A stretch of 64,000 bases of DNA from Lachnospiraceae bacterium. Lineage in GTDB: Bacteria; Bacillota; Clostridia; Lachnospirales; Lachnospiraceae. The notes beneath the pieces were generated by a model, which was given only the letters and a program-made list of their open reading frames with translations, did not search any database and was not told the origin of the DNA. Position numbers and translations under genes: made by a program. Below, one piece after another: positions 18,527-28,903 of this stretch (the first letter of the stretch is position 1; every line of letters begins with the position of its first letter). The stretch is from the NCBI GenBank assembly GCA_900766815.1, contig CAAFWV010000040.1:3748-67747 (forward strand), written 5' to 3'.

Positions 18527-19012
18527 CTACAGGTGGTCATATTCTTCAATGTTCAGTACATCGGTATATTTGTGAAAATTGCCCGCCTGGATTGTGGTAA
18601 TAAGTGTACCCAGCTGCTTAACTGACAGGAAGAACCGGTCATCGTCGATTAACTTCTTCTCCCTTGCCTCACACAGCTCGTCGATATCAAGGACATTCAT
18701 AATGCCGTGAGGATCGACGGTAACGTCGGCGAGGAGGTCGATAACCGTTATCTCGTTCTTATCACTGCTGTAGCTTGCTGTAATAATGTCACAATACCAA
18801 TAGAGGAGTGAGCCGTCAGCTTTGAGAAATTTACTCACCTTAATCCCGTCATCAAAGAAGTAGGCAGAGTAGCCGTGAGTGAAATCATGGCGTGGATGGA
18901 GCACCTCCCATTTTGTGACAAGCACATTGTTTTCGTGACTTAAGATGATGTCATCCTTAAGCTCGATTAATTCATCGGGAATAAGGCGCCTGCGATAAAG
19001 TTTTACTGCCAT
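18527..19012 (-). CDS. DUF402 domain protein
   Basis: A 161-residue cytoplasmic protein of the DUF402 family. Characteristic parts are FLKADGSLLYWYCDII, EITVIDLLADVTVDPHG and LDIDELCEAREKKLID, with the Asp/Glu-rich metal-binding face. Some DUF402 proteins are nucleoside di/triphosphatases or act on phosphorylated substrates; the role of this one is unknown. GGAGAGAC precedes its ATG. It has its own promoter, back to back with that of the ATP synthase operon. Confidence 0.8.
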   Translation of the reverse strand: MAVKLYRRRLIPDELIELKDDIILSHENNVLVTKWEVLHPRHDFTHGYSAYFFDDGIKVSKFLKADGSLLYWYCDIITASYSSDKNEITVIDLLADVTVDPHGIMNVLDIDELCEAREKKLIDDDRFFLSVKQLGTLITTIQAGNFHKYTDVLNIEEYDHL

Positions 19013-19055
19013 ACTGTCTCTCCGATTTGAGATTCGTCAACGGGTATTTTACTCG

Positions 19056-19084
19056 ATTTTAACTGTTAATTTCAGCCCCGTCAA
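19056..19084 (-). promoter_or_regulatory. Promoter of the DUF402 gene
   Basis: Read on the minus strand: TTGACG (19084-19079), 17 bases, TAAAAT (19061-19056). Its -35 box is only three bases from the -35 box of the divergent ATP synthase promoter. Confidence 0.75.
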
Positions 19085-19087
19085 TTC

Positions 19088-19116
19088 TTTACATAGTGTA
19101 AGTATTTTAGTATAAT
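19088..19116 (+). promoter_or_regulatory. Promoter of the ATP synthase operon
   Basis: TTTACA (19088-19093), 17 bases, TATAAT (19111-19116). The start is expected near 19123, giving a leader of about 25 bases before the first gene. Confidence 0.85.
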
Positions 19117-19146
19117 GATATAGATTGATTTTAGGTAAGGAAAATA

Positions 19147-19413
19147 GTGGGAAATAAAGGAAATTACTTAAGATTACTTACATACATTACACAGTTTGCT
19201 ATCAATATGATAGTGCCGATAGGGCTCTGCTCGTTTTTGGGCTATATGATTGACAGGAAGCTGAACACGTCTGTATTTTTTATAATTCTGTTCTTTGTTG
19301 GTGCTATTGCCGGCGGACGGAATATATATATCCTTGCTAAGAGAGAAATGAGGAATGACAATGCTTGCAAGGGCAGTAGAACTTCTTCAAAAGATAAACG
19401 AGGAGCTTCTTGA
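19147..19413 (+). CDS. atpZ: AtpZ/AtpI-family small membrane protein
   Basis: An 88-residue protein with two hydrophobic helices: residues 9-34 (ITQFAINMIVPIGLCSFLGYMIDR) and 40-60 (VFFIILFFVGAIAGGRNIY). The layout and the GYMIDR motif are those of the small AtpZ-like protein that often opens F-type ATP synthase operons and is thought to help assembly or cation supply. Start is GTG 19147, with TAAGGA six bases upstream. The next gene begins inside it, overlapping by about 50 bases. Confidence 0.8.
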   Translation: MGNKGNYLRLLTYITQFAINMIVPIGLCSFLGYMIDRKLNTSVFFIILFFVGAIAGGRNIYILAKREMRNDNACKGSRTSSKDKRGAS

Positions 19414-19798
19414 GCTCCTGATAGGCATCCTTATATGGGGTGGCTTTGCACAGCTTGCATTTGTCTGGTTTGTGACTGATAAAAAGACCTATTCGCTCTG
19501 CCTGTGGATAGGAATAGGACTGGCCGCTTTTACTGCAGTACATATGTGGTGGTCGATAGACAGGAACCTGAGTGAGAATCCGGGCAATGAGAAGCGGGCG
19601 CAGGCCAAAGGGAATCTGTATTACATGATAAGATATGCAATCAGCCTCTTTGTGTTCTACATGGTTGCCAAATACTACGGTTCTTATTTCTTGGCTGCGG
19701 CACTGGGTGAACGCGGCATTTCGGCAGCAGCCCATATGCAGCCGATAGTAAAGAGATTCATTTACGATAAATACATTAAAAGGGAGGTTACATTATGA
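19361..19798 (+). CDS. atpI: ATP synthase subunit I-like membrane protein
   Basis: A 145-residue polytopic protein with about four hydrophobic segments, the position and topology of AtpI, which assists c-ring assembly. Sequence identity to AtpI is weak by eye, so the call leans on context. I chose ATG 19361 because AGGA lies six bases before it; the ATG at 19355 has no room for a ribosome site. It overlaps both the upstream gene and, through ATGA, atpB. Confidence 0.7.
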   Translation: MLARAVELLQKINEELLELLIGILIWGGFAQLAFVWFVTDKKTYSLCLWIGIGLAAFTAVHMWWSIDRNLSENPGNEKRAQAKGNLYYMIRYAISLFVFYMVAKYYGSYFLAAALGERGISAAAHMQPIVKRFIYDKYIKREVTL

Positions 19799-20520
19799 AT
19801 ACGGGCATAATGTTATCCGGAGCTGACAATATCGACTTCATGATCCATGGGGTGTTCTCCTACAGCTTCTTCGGACATGAGGTATGGATTACAACATCAC
19901 ATATCTGTATACTGATAGTACTGATTACCATCTGTACCTTCATGTATCTGGCAGGCAGGGCAATGAAGAAGGGCAAAGAGGTGCCCGCCGGCTTCCAGAA
20001 TGTGGTTGAGCTTATAGTTGAGAAGCTTGACGGAATGGTTGACTCAACCATGGGTGCCAATGGTAAGAATTTCAAGAATTATATCGGAACGATATTTATA
20101 TTCATTCTGTTCAGTAACATATCGGGTCTGCTGGGTCTAAGACCGCCGACAGCCGATTACGGTGTTACTCTTCCGCTCGGACTTATTACTTTTACACTGG
20201 TATTTATCAATAAGCTCAGATACCAGAAGGTATCCGGCTTCATCAAGGGCCTGTGTGACCCATGGCCGATATGGGCTCCCATCAATATTATCGGTGATAT
20301 TGCAGTGCCGATTTCATTGTCGCTGCGACTCTTCGCCAATGTATTGTCGGGAACCGTTATGATGGCACTGATTTATGGCCTGCTTAGCAAAATTGCAATC
20401 ATTTGGCCTGCTGCGCTCCATGTATACTTTGATTTGTTCTCGGGAGCTATTCAGACCTATGTATTCTGTATGCTGACCATGACATATCTGTCAGATGCAA
20501 TGACAGTCAGTGAAAGCTAG
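19795..20520 (+). CDS. atpB: F-type ATP synthase subunit a
   Basis: The stator half-channel subunit of Fo, 241 residues. The essential arginine is in SLSLRLFANVLSGTVMMAL, and NISGLLGLRPPTADYG and FSGAIQTYVFCMLTMTYL are typical subunit a segments. About five to six helices are visible. AGGGAGG precedes the ATG, which overlaps the stop of atpI. It passes ions (probably Na+, see atpE) to the c ring. Confidence 0.96.
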   Translation: MNTGIMLSGADNIDFMIHGVFSYSFFGHEVWITTSHICILIVLITICTFMYLAGRAMKKGKEVPAGFQNVVELIVEKLDGMVDSTMGANGKNFKNYIGTIFIFILFSNISGLLGLRPPTADYGVTLPLGLITFTLVFINKLRYQKVSGFIKGLCDPWPIWAPINIIGDIAVPISLSLRLFANVLSGTVMMALIYGLLSKIAIIWPAALHVYFDLFSGAIQTYVFCMLTMTYLSDAMTVSES

Positions 20521-20545
20521 TGAATAATATTAATTCAAATATTAA

Positions 20546-20830
<285 letters not shown>

Positions 20831-20869
20831 TACCTTTCGGCAGAATTCTTAAGAAAGGAGGCAAATACG

Positions 20870-21430
20870 TTGAGTAATATTGAAACAGGTCTGCTTTTGG
20901 CAGCGAATGTTATGGAAGACAGATTGTTTAATATCGATTTCCAGCTATTGGCTGATGCCACCCTGACATTAATAGCTGTCATTGCATTATTCTTCTTCGC
21001 ATCATACTTCTTCTTCAATCCTGCAAGAGAGTTCTTACAGAAGCGTCAGGACAAGATTAAGGAAGAGCTTGATAATGCTAAGGAGAGCATGGATTCAGCC
21101 AATGCCCTCAAGGAAGAATATGAGCAGAAGCTTCGTGACATTAACAAAGAAGCAGAGACAATTCTTAGTGAAGCAAGAAAGAAAGCTCTTGATAATGAAG
21201 CATCGATTGTGGCTAAGGCTAAGGAAGATGCCAGAGGCATTATTGAGAGAGCCAATACTGAGGCTGAGCTTGAGAAGCAGCGCGTAGCTGATGACGTTAA
21301 GAAAGAGATGATTAATGTTGCGTCTGCTATGGCTAAGAAGGTTATTGGCGATAACGTGGATGTCAATGTCCAGGATCGTCTTGTTGAAGATACATTGAAG
21401 GAAATAGGTGATGTAACATGGCAAAGCTAA
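20870..21430 (+). CDS. atpF: F-type ATP synthase subunit b
   Basis: The peripheral stalk subunit, 186 residues: one membrane helix (residues 24-46, LADATLTLIAVIALFFFASYFFF), then a long charged helix (50-160) that forms the dimeric stalk, including PAREFLQKRQDKIKEEL. Start is TTG 20870, eight bases after a perfect AAAGGAGG; no ATG alternative keeps the membrane helix with a ribosome site. The last 13 bases overlap atpH. Confidence 0.94.
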   Translation: MSNIETGLLLAANVMEDRLFNIDFQLLADATLTLIAVIALFFFASYFFFNPAREFLQKRQDKIKEELDNAKESMDSANALKEEYEQKLRDINKEAETILSEARKKALDNEASIVAKAKEDARGIIERANTEAELEKQRVADDVKKEMINVASAMAKKVIGDNVDVNVQDRLVEDTLKEIGDVTWQS

Positions 21431-21966
21431 TATCTAAGACCTATGGTGATGCCCTGTTAAGTATAGCCGTGGAAGAAGATAAGCTTGATTCCTTCGATGA
21501 AGAGGTGGTTGCATTAAGGGAGGTACTGAAGGACAATCCCGATCTTGGCAGCTGCATCAACAATCCGAGAATCAGTGTAGATGATAAGCTTGATATCATA
21601 GGCAATGTATTCACGGGAAGGATTACAGACGAGCTTTTGGGGTTCTTGAAGATTATTGTTGAGAAGAACCGGTTCGACTGCATCGATGAGATACTTGAAT
21701 ATTTCATTGATGAGGTTAAGAAGCTTAAGGGCATTGGAGTAGCTTATGTGACGACACCGTCCAAGCTTAGTGATGAGCAGAAGAAGATGGTGGAAGCTAA
21801 GCTGTTAGACACTACCGATTTCAAGTCTATGGAGATGCATTATCTCATTAACGAAGAGCTTATTGGTGGTATGCAGATTCGTATCGGAGACAGAATCGTA
21901 GACAGTAGTGTACAGACAAAGATTATGAAGCTCAAGCAGGACTTACTTAAAATCCAGCTTGGTTAG
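21418..21966 (+). CDS. atpH: F-type ATP synthase subunit delta
   Basis: Connects the F1 head to the b stalk; 182 residues, the usual size. Helical N-terminal domain starts AKLISKTYGDALLSIAVEE, and the C-terminal half has VAYVTTPSKLSDEQKKMVEAKL and the near-terminal LIGGMQIRIGDRIVDSSVQTKI, the family signature. Starts inside the end of atpF. Confidence 0.95.
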   Translation: MAKLISKTYGDALLSIAVEEDKLDSFDEEVVALREVLKDNPDLGSCINNPRISVDDKLDIIGNVFTGRITDELLGFLKIIVEKNRFDCIDEILEYFIDEVKKLKGIGVAYVTTPSKLSDEQKKMVEAKLLDTTDFKSMEMHYLINEELIGGMQIRIGDRIVDSSVQTKIMKLKQDLLKIQLG

Positions 21967-21987
21967 TAGGTAGAAAGGAACAGATCC

Positions 21988-23493
21988 ATGAATTTAAGAC
22001 CAGAAGAGATAAGTTCAGTCATCAAGGATCAGATCAAGCGTTATGCCAATGAATTAGAGGTATCTGACACAGGTACGGTTATTCAGGTGGCAGACGGTAT
22101 TGCCCGTGTTCATGGCCTTGAGAAGGCTATGCAGGGTGAGCTTCTTGAGTTCCCGGGTGAGGTATTCGGAATGGTACTTAACCTCGAGGAGGACAACGTA
22201 GGTGTCGTTCTCTTAGGCAACCAGAAGAATATCAATGAGGGGGACATCGTTAAGACTACAGGACGAGTTGTTGAGGTACCTGTAGGTGATGCGATGCTTG
22301 GTCGTGTAGTAAATGCACTTGGTCAGCCTATTGATGGCAAGGGACCTATCCAGACTGAGAAATATCGTCAGATTGAAAGAGTGGCAAGCGGTGTTATTAC
22401 CCGTAAGTCGGTAGACACTCCGCTTCAGACAGGAATTAAGGCAATTGACTCCATGGTTCCCATCGGAAGAGGTCAGAGAGAGCTTATCATCGGTGACCGT
22501 CAGACGGGAAAAACGGCTATTGCGATTGACACAATCATTAACCAGAAGGGCCAGGGCGTGAAGTGTATCTATGTTGCCATTGGTCAGAAGGCATCAACAG
22601 TTGCCAATATTGTGAAGACTCTTGAGGAGTACGGAGCAATGGCATATACAACAGTAGTTGCTTCAACTGCAAGTGAGCTTGCGCCGCTCCAGTATATTGC
22701 ACCATACGCAGGCTGTGCTATCGGTGAGGAGTGGATGGAGAATGGTGAGGATGTTCTTGTTGTTTACGATGACTTGAGTAAGCATGCAACAGCATACCGT
22801 ACACTCTCGCTTCTGCTTAAGCGTCCACCGGGACGTGAGGCTTATCCCGGAGATGTATTCTATCTCCACAGCAGACTGCTTGAGAGAGCTGCAAGAATGA
22901 GTGAAGAATACGGCGGTGGTTCACTTACCGCTCTTCCCATTATTGAGACACAGGCAGGTGATGTATCTGCATATATTCCGACCAACGTAATCTCTATTAC
23001 AGACGGTCAGATTTATCTTGAAACAGAGATGTTCAATTCAGGCTTCCGTCCTGCCGTTAATGCCGGTCTTTCGGTATCAAGAGTAGGTGGTGCGGCCCAG
23101 ATTAAGGCTATGAAGAAGATAGCTGCTCCTATCAGAGTGGAGCTTGCTCAGTACAGGGAGCTTGCAAGCTTTGCACAGTTTGGTTCTGAGCTTGATGCCG
23201 ACACTAAGGAGAAGCTGGCACAGGGTGAGAGAATCAAGGAGATTCTCAAGCAGCCACAGTACAAGCCCATGCCGGTTCAGTATCAGGTAATAATTATCTA
23301 TGTTGCTACCAACAAGTATCTGTTGGATATTGACACAGCGGATATTACCAGATTCGAGTCTGAGCTGTTTGAATTCTTAGATACAAAGTATCCTGAGATT
23401 CCTAAGGCTATTGCAGAGGAGAAGCAGATCAGTGATGCAACCGATGAACTCCTCAAGAAAGCAATTGTTGAATTCAAGGAGCAGTTCAAGTAG
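21988..23493 (+). CDS. atpA: F-type ATP synthase subunit alpha
   Basis: Non-catalytic nucleotide-binding subunit of F1, 501 residues. N-terminal beta barrel (1-95), P-loop [11 protein letters not shown] (about 169-179), the ATPase alpha/beta signature around [17 protein letters not shown] with its arginine finger, and the C-terminal helical bundle. GAAAGGAA precedes the ATG. Confidence 0.98.
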   Translation: MNLRPEEISSVIKDQIKRYANELEVSDTGTVIQVADGIARVHGLEKAMQGELLEFPGEVFGMVLNLEEDNVGVVLLGNQKNINEGDIVKTTGRVVEVPVGDAMLGRVVNALGQPIDGKGPIQTEKYRQIERVASGVITRKSVDTPLQTGIKAIDSMVPIGRGQRELIIGDRQTGKTAIAIDTIINQKGQGVKCIYVAIGQKASTVANIVKTLEEYGAMAYTTVVASTASELAPLQYIAPYAGCAIGEEWMENGEDVLVVYDDLSKHATAYRTLSLLLKRPPGREAYPGDVFYLHSRLLERAARMSEEYGGGSLTALPIIETQAGDVSAYIPTNVISITDGQIYLETEMFNSGFRPAVNAGLSVSRVGGAAQIKAMKKIAAPIRVELAQYRELASFAQFGSELDADTKEKLAQGERIKEILKQPQYKPMPVQYQVIIIYVATNKYLLDIDTADITRFESELFEFLDTKYPEIPKAIAEEKQISDATDELLKKAIVEFKEQFK

Positions 23494-23521
23494 TGGTTTT
23501 TGAGATTGGAAGGTGATATTC

Positions 23522-24376
23522 ATGGCGTCCATGAGAGACATCAAGAGACGTAAAAGCAGTATACAGAGTACCGGACAAATCACTAAAGCCATGAAGCTGG
23601 TATCAACTGTCAAGCTACAGAGAAGCAAGCAGATAGCTGAGAACAGCAGAGACTACTTCGATTATATGTATCGTACTGTTCAGTCGATGCTGTCTAAGGC
23701 AGGTAATATTGACCATGTATATGTGAAGGAATCTGAATGCAGGAAAAAGGCTGTTATCATGATTACAGGTAACAGAGGTCTTGCAGGCGGATACAACTCT
23801 AACGTTGTTAAGCTGATAACCAGATCCGATCTTCCCAAGGAAGACTTAATTGTCTACACTCTTGGTAAAAAGGGAAGAGAGGCCATGACAAGGTATGGCA
23901 TAGAGCTTGCTGAAGATTATTCTGAGATGATAGATAATCCTGAATATATTGATGCTCTGGGATTGTGTGATGAATTACTGAAATTGTATAAGGCAGGAGA
24001 GATCGGAGAGATTTATCTTGCATATACACATTTCAAGAATACAGTTACACATGAACCGAGATTAATGAAGCTTCTGCCGGTTGAATCCGAAGAACTTGAG
24101 AGTGATTCAGAGAACGACATTCCCATGAACTTTGAGCCTGTAGAAGAGGAAGCATTAGATCTGATTATCCCTAAATATGTCACCAGTCTGATATATGGTG
24201 GAATGGTCGAATCCGTTGCAAGTGAGAACGGAGCGAGAATGCAGGCTATGGATAATGCGACCAGCAATGCTGAGGAGATGATTGATAAGCTGACTCTCCT
24301 TTACAACAGAGCAAGACAGGGTTCTATTACTCAGGAGCTTACAGAGATTATTGCCGGTTCACAGGCTCAAAGCTAG
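23522..24376 (+). CDS. atpG: F-type ATP synthase subunit gamma
   Basis: Central rotor shaft, 284 residues. The N-terminal helix MRDIKRRKSSIQSTGQITKAMKLVSTVKL and the C-terminal ARMQAMDNATSNAEEMIDKL are the two ends of the coiled coil; ITGNRGLAGGYNSNVVK lies in the Rossmann-like middle. I chose ATG 23522 with GGAAGGTGA just upstream, dropping three in-frame upstream codons. Confidence 0.96.
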   Translation: MASMRDIKRRKSSIQSTGQITKAMKLVSTVKLQRSKQIAENSRDYFDYMYRTVQSMLSKAGNIDHVYVKESECRKKAVIMITGNRGLAGGYNSNVVKLITRSDLPKEDLIVYTLGKKGREAMTRYGIELAEDYSEMIDNPEYIDALGLCDELLKLYKAGEIGEIYLAYTHFKNTVTHEPRLMKLLPVESEELESDSENDIPMNFEPVEEEALDLIIPKYVTSLIYGGMVESVASENGARMQAMDNATSNAEEMIDKLTLLYNRARQGSITQELTEIIAGSQAQS

Positions 24377-25801
<1,425 letters not shown>

Positions 25802-25817
25802 CCATTGGAGATAAGTT

Positions 25818-26216
25818 ATGGCAGATAATACTTTTACAATAAAAATTATCACACCTAACAGGGTATTCTACACAGGCGAAGCCACAATGGTTGAGTTTAA
25901 TACCACAGAAGGTGAAATAGGTATATACAGGAATCATATTCCGCTTACAGTTATTGTTAAGCCGGGTATCCTCAGGATTACGGGTGAAGACAATAAGGAG
26001 GCGGCGCTTCACGCAGGCTTTGCAGAGATATTGCCTGATTCGGTGACAATCCTTGCAGAGATTATCGAATGGCCTGAAGAGATTGATGAAGCAAGAGCAG
26101 AGAGGGCTCTGCACAGAGCAGAAGACAGATTGGCACACAAAGCTGACAACCTGGATGTGTTCAGGGCTGAAGCTGCTTTACAGAGAGCAATGGCTCGAAT
26201 TAATGTATTGAAATAG
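25818..26216 (+). CDS. atpC: F-type ATP synthase subunit epsilon
   Basis: Rotor subunit that couples gamma to the c ring and can inhibit ATP hydrolysis; 132 residues. N-terminal beta sandwich (TIKIITPNRVFYTGEATMVEF, TEGEIGIYRNHIPL) and C-terminal helical hairpin (IDEARAERALHRAEDRL). It closes the operon, followed at once by a terminator. Confidence 0.95.
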   Translation: MADNTFTIKIITPNRVFYTGEATMVEFNTTEGEIGIYRNHIPLTVIVKPGILRITGEDNKEAALHAGFAEILPDSVTILAEIIEWPEEIDEARAERALHRAEDRLAHKADNLDVFRAEAALQRAMARINVLK

Positions 26217-26222
26217 TATGAC

Positions 26223-26265
26223 ACAGACCATGTACCGAATTGTGGCACATGGTCTGTATTTTTAA
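26223..26265 (+). terminator. Intrinsic terminator of the ATP synthase operon
   Basis: Perfect 11-base arms ACAGACCATGT (26223-26233) and ACATGGTCTGT (26247-26257), then ATTTTTAATTT. It ends only nine bases before the next start codon. Confidence 0.88.
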
Positions 26266-26273
26266 TTTGTTGA

Positions 26274-28814
26274 ATGAAGAAGCTGATAATAAGATGGACG
26301 GTATTGGTGATTGTATTTGTTGCTTCACTAATTACCTTTTCTGTTTATTTAAATAAAGGCAACACAGATATGACACTGGATATGAGTGAGCCAAGTCTGC
26401 CTGTTGCATATATAGATCTTGGTGGCAGAAATGTCAATGAGATGCATGGATATCTCAGCAGAATGGATGCCAGTACAATAAGAGATTCCATCACTCCTGT
26501 TGGCACGGACAGAATGGTACAGTTTGTCATAGATAAATATGATGAAGGTATCAGTTCTCTTAGACTTGAGATAAGAAGTAATGACGGTAACAGACTGATA
26601 GAGGATACCAAAATTATCAATTACAGTGATTATCAGGATAATGTCAAGGCCGCAGTACAGCTTAAGGATCTGATTGAAGAGAATAAGGAGTATAACCTTG
26701 TTCTTATTGCGACTCTTAGTGATGGAAGAGAAGTTTACTATTATACAAGAGTGGTCATGTTTGACGATTCTGATGTGAGCAATAAGATAGATTTCGTCCT
26801 GGACTTCAGTAATAAGACCTTTAGTAAGGATAACAACAGGGAATTTGCTACATATATGGAGCCCAATTCCGATGGTGATAATAACAATCTGGGAAGGGTG
26901 GATATCCACAGCTCGATTAATCAGCTTACCTGGGGCGACATCAGTCCCAGAAGACTGACAGAACCTGTTGTAACAATTGAAGAGATAGGTGATACACAGG
27001 GTTCCTTTGAGCTTAAATATCTGGTTACATCAACAGACAGTGATCATGTGGTACATAATTATAAAGTTAGAGAGTATTACAGAATCAGGGTTACCGGTAT
27101 GAGAACCTATCTGTTGTCATACAGCAGAACAATGGATGAAATCTATGTCATGGAGAAGGAATCCATTAACGATGCTGTTATAGATTTCGGAATCAAGAGT
27201 AAGGATGTGGAGTTTGGCGAAAGCGAGGATGGAACAATTCTTACTTTCGAAGATGATGGCAGACTCTATTCAATTAACCTTAATGAGAACAAGCTGATAC
27301 GTCTCTTTGCTTTGTATGATAATGCCCGGGATGACCGCAGAAGCGTTGATTCTTCCTGCAATACTCAGGTGCTCAGCATAGAGGAGAATGGCAATATATC
27401 GTTTATTTCCTATGGCTACTTCCCCAGAGGCATTCATGAGGGTATGGTTGGAGTTGTCCTATATTATTACAACAGTGTGCTTAACACGGTTGAGGAGCAG
27501 GCCTTTGTACCATATGACGGTTCGGAGAATATTCTGCGCTGTGATATAGAGAAGCTGAACCACTTAAGCGGAAACGGCGATTTGTTTATCTTCATGGATG
27601 GAATAGTATATAAGGTTTCGCCTACGCTTGGAAGCATTGAGAGTATTACGGATCATATTAACGAGGATACCTTCTATGTATCTGACAGTGGCAGGCTCAT
27701 CTGCTGGCAGGAGAAGAACGATGATGATGATACTGTGGATCTAAATGTAATGAATCTTGCCAGGGGAAATACGAGGACTGTAAAGAAGATGAGTAACCAG
27801 TATATCAAACCTCTCGGATTCATGAATGAGGATCTAATTTACGGCATCTGTGATAAGAATGATATTATCAGAGACAGACTGGGAGATACTATCTATCTTC
27901 TAAATACAGTATACATTGTTGATGAGCAGCAGGAGGTATTGAAGCAGTATTCGGCAGACGGATTGTATGTAACCGACGGAAGTATCAATGATAATCAGAT
28001 TACACTTAACAGAGTGTCATTTGACAGAGAAACCGGTACGATTACTCCGATGGAGGATGATCAGATTACCAACAACAGTGAACAGAATCAGGGTAAGAAT
28101 AAGATTGAAACCGTTAATTTGGACAGCTATCAGAAGATTGCCAGACTCAGTATGTATAAGAGCGTTGACAGCAAGACTCTGAAACTTCTGACACCAAGAG
28201 AGGTTATCTTTGAAGGCGGCAGAACCTTTGCACTTAAGTCTGTTGAGAAGGAAGACAGATTCATAGTATACGGCGACGGTGAGATTGCAGGAATCTATGA
28301 TACACCGGCATCTGCAGTTACGTATGCCTACGATATCAGGGGAACCGTTACGGATAATATCGGCAATGAATTATATAAGCGTGGTGAGACAGTGGCAAGG
28401 AACCAGATTATGGCTATAAGTGAGCAGTCTGTCACTGAGACGAAGGATTCACTGGCTGTCTGCCTTGATACCATGCTCAAACTAAACGGTATATCACGTA
28501 ATTCGGAGATGATGCTGTCTAAGGGTGAAACAGTATATGAGATTCTAAGTAAGAATCTGAAGAATGCATATATCTTAGACCTGTCAGGCTGTACAATGGA
28601 TATGATGCTATATTATGTTAACTTGGACATTCCTGTCCTGGCCTACATGAGAAACAATACAGCAATGCTGATCATCGGCTTTAATGAGCAGAACATAGTT
28701 CTCTTTGACCCGACCGAGGGTACCATTTACAAGATGGGCAAGAACGACGCCCGCACCATGTTCGAGGAGAACGGCAACCACTTCATGACCTACAAATTCA
28801 AGGATGAGGGTTGA
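26274..28814 (+). CDS. Large membrane-anchored protein of unknown function, C39-like C-terminus
   Basis: An 846-residue protein that I do not recognise as a named family. Residues 6-27 form one membrane helix, so the rest is probably extracellular. Residues about 30-600 are rich in beta strands with repeated short Asp/Gly turns (for example GTILTFEDDGRLYSINLNEN, SGRLICWQEKNDDDD) that look like propeller blades. The last 130 residues resemble a C39-like cysteine peptidase fold: VCLDTMLKLNGI with Cys730, then IPVLAYMRNNTAMLIIGFN and LFDPTEG. Where the fold expects a catalytic His there is Asn-Thr, so it may be an inactive binding domain. ATG 26274 has no Shine-Dalgarno sequence and sits directly after the ATP synthase terminator. 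Function unknown. Confidence 0.7.
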   Translation: MKKLIIRWTVLVIVFVASLITFSVYLNKGNTDMTLDMSEPSLPVAYIDLGGRNVNEMHGYLSRMDASTIRDSITPVGTDRMVQFVIDKYDEGISSLRLEIRSNDGNRLIEDTKIINYSDYQDNVKAAVQLKDLIEENKEYNLVLIATLSDGREVYYYTRVVMFDDSDVSNKIDFVLDFSNKTFSKDNNREFATYMEPNSDGDNNNLGRVDIHSSINQLTWGDISPRRLTEPVVTIEEIGDTQGSFELKYLVTSTDSDHVVHNYKVREYYRIRVTGMRTYLLSYSRTMDEIYVMEKESINDAVIDFGIKSKDVEFGESEDGTILTFEDDGRLYSINLNENKLIRLFALYDNARDDRRSVDSSCNTQVLSIEENGNISFISYGYFPRGIHEGMVGVVLYYYNSVLNTVEEQAFVPYDGSENILRCDIEKLNHLSGNGDLFIFMDGIVYKVSPTLGSIESITDHINEDTFYVSDSGRLICWQEKNDDDDTVDLNVMNLARGNTRTVKKMSNQYIKPLGFMNEDLIYGICDKNDIIRDRLGDTIYLLNTVYIVDEQQEVLKQYSADGLYVTDGSINDNQITLNRVSFDRETGTITPMEDDQITNNSEQNQGKNKIETVNLDSYQKIARLSMYKSVDSKTLKLLTPREVIFEGGRTFALKSVEKEDRFIVYGDGEIAGIYDTPASAVTYAYDIRGTVTDNIGNELYKRGETVARNQIMAISEQSVTETKDSLAVCLDTMLKLNGISRNSEMMLSKGETVYEILSKNLKNAYILDLSGCTMDMMLYYVNLDIPVLAYMRNNTAMLIIGFNEQNIVLFDPTEGTIYKMGKNDARTMFEENGNHFMTYKFKDEG

Positions 28815-28835
28815 AAATATATTTGATATACAAAA

Positions 28836-28870
28836 AATCGGGATTGGAGGCTTCTCCAATCCCGATTAAT
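28836..28870. terminator. Bidirectional terminator between convergent genes
   Basis: Perfect 14-base arms AATCGGGATTGGAG and CTCCAATCCCGATT around a four-base loop, with A-run before and T-rich sequence after. Serves the 846-residue protein gene and prs. Confidence 0.9.
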
Positions 28871-28903
28871 TTATGGTTCAATATTCATATTTACATCAAA
28901 ATA

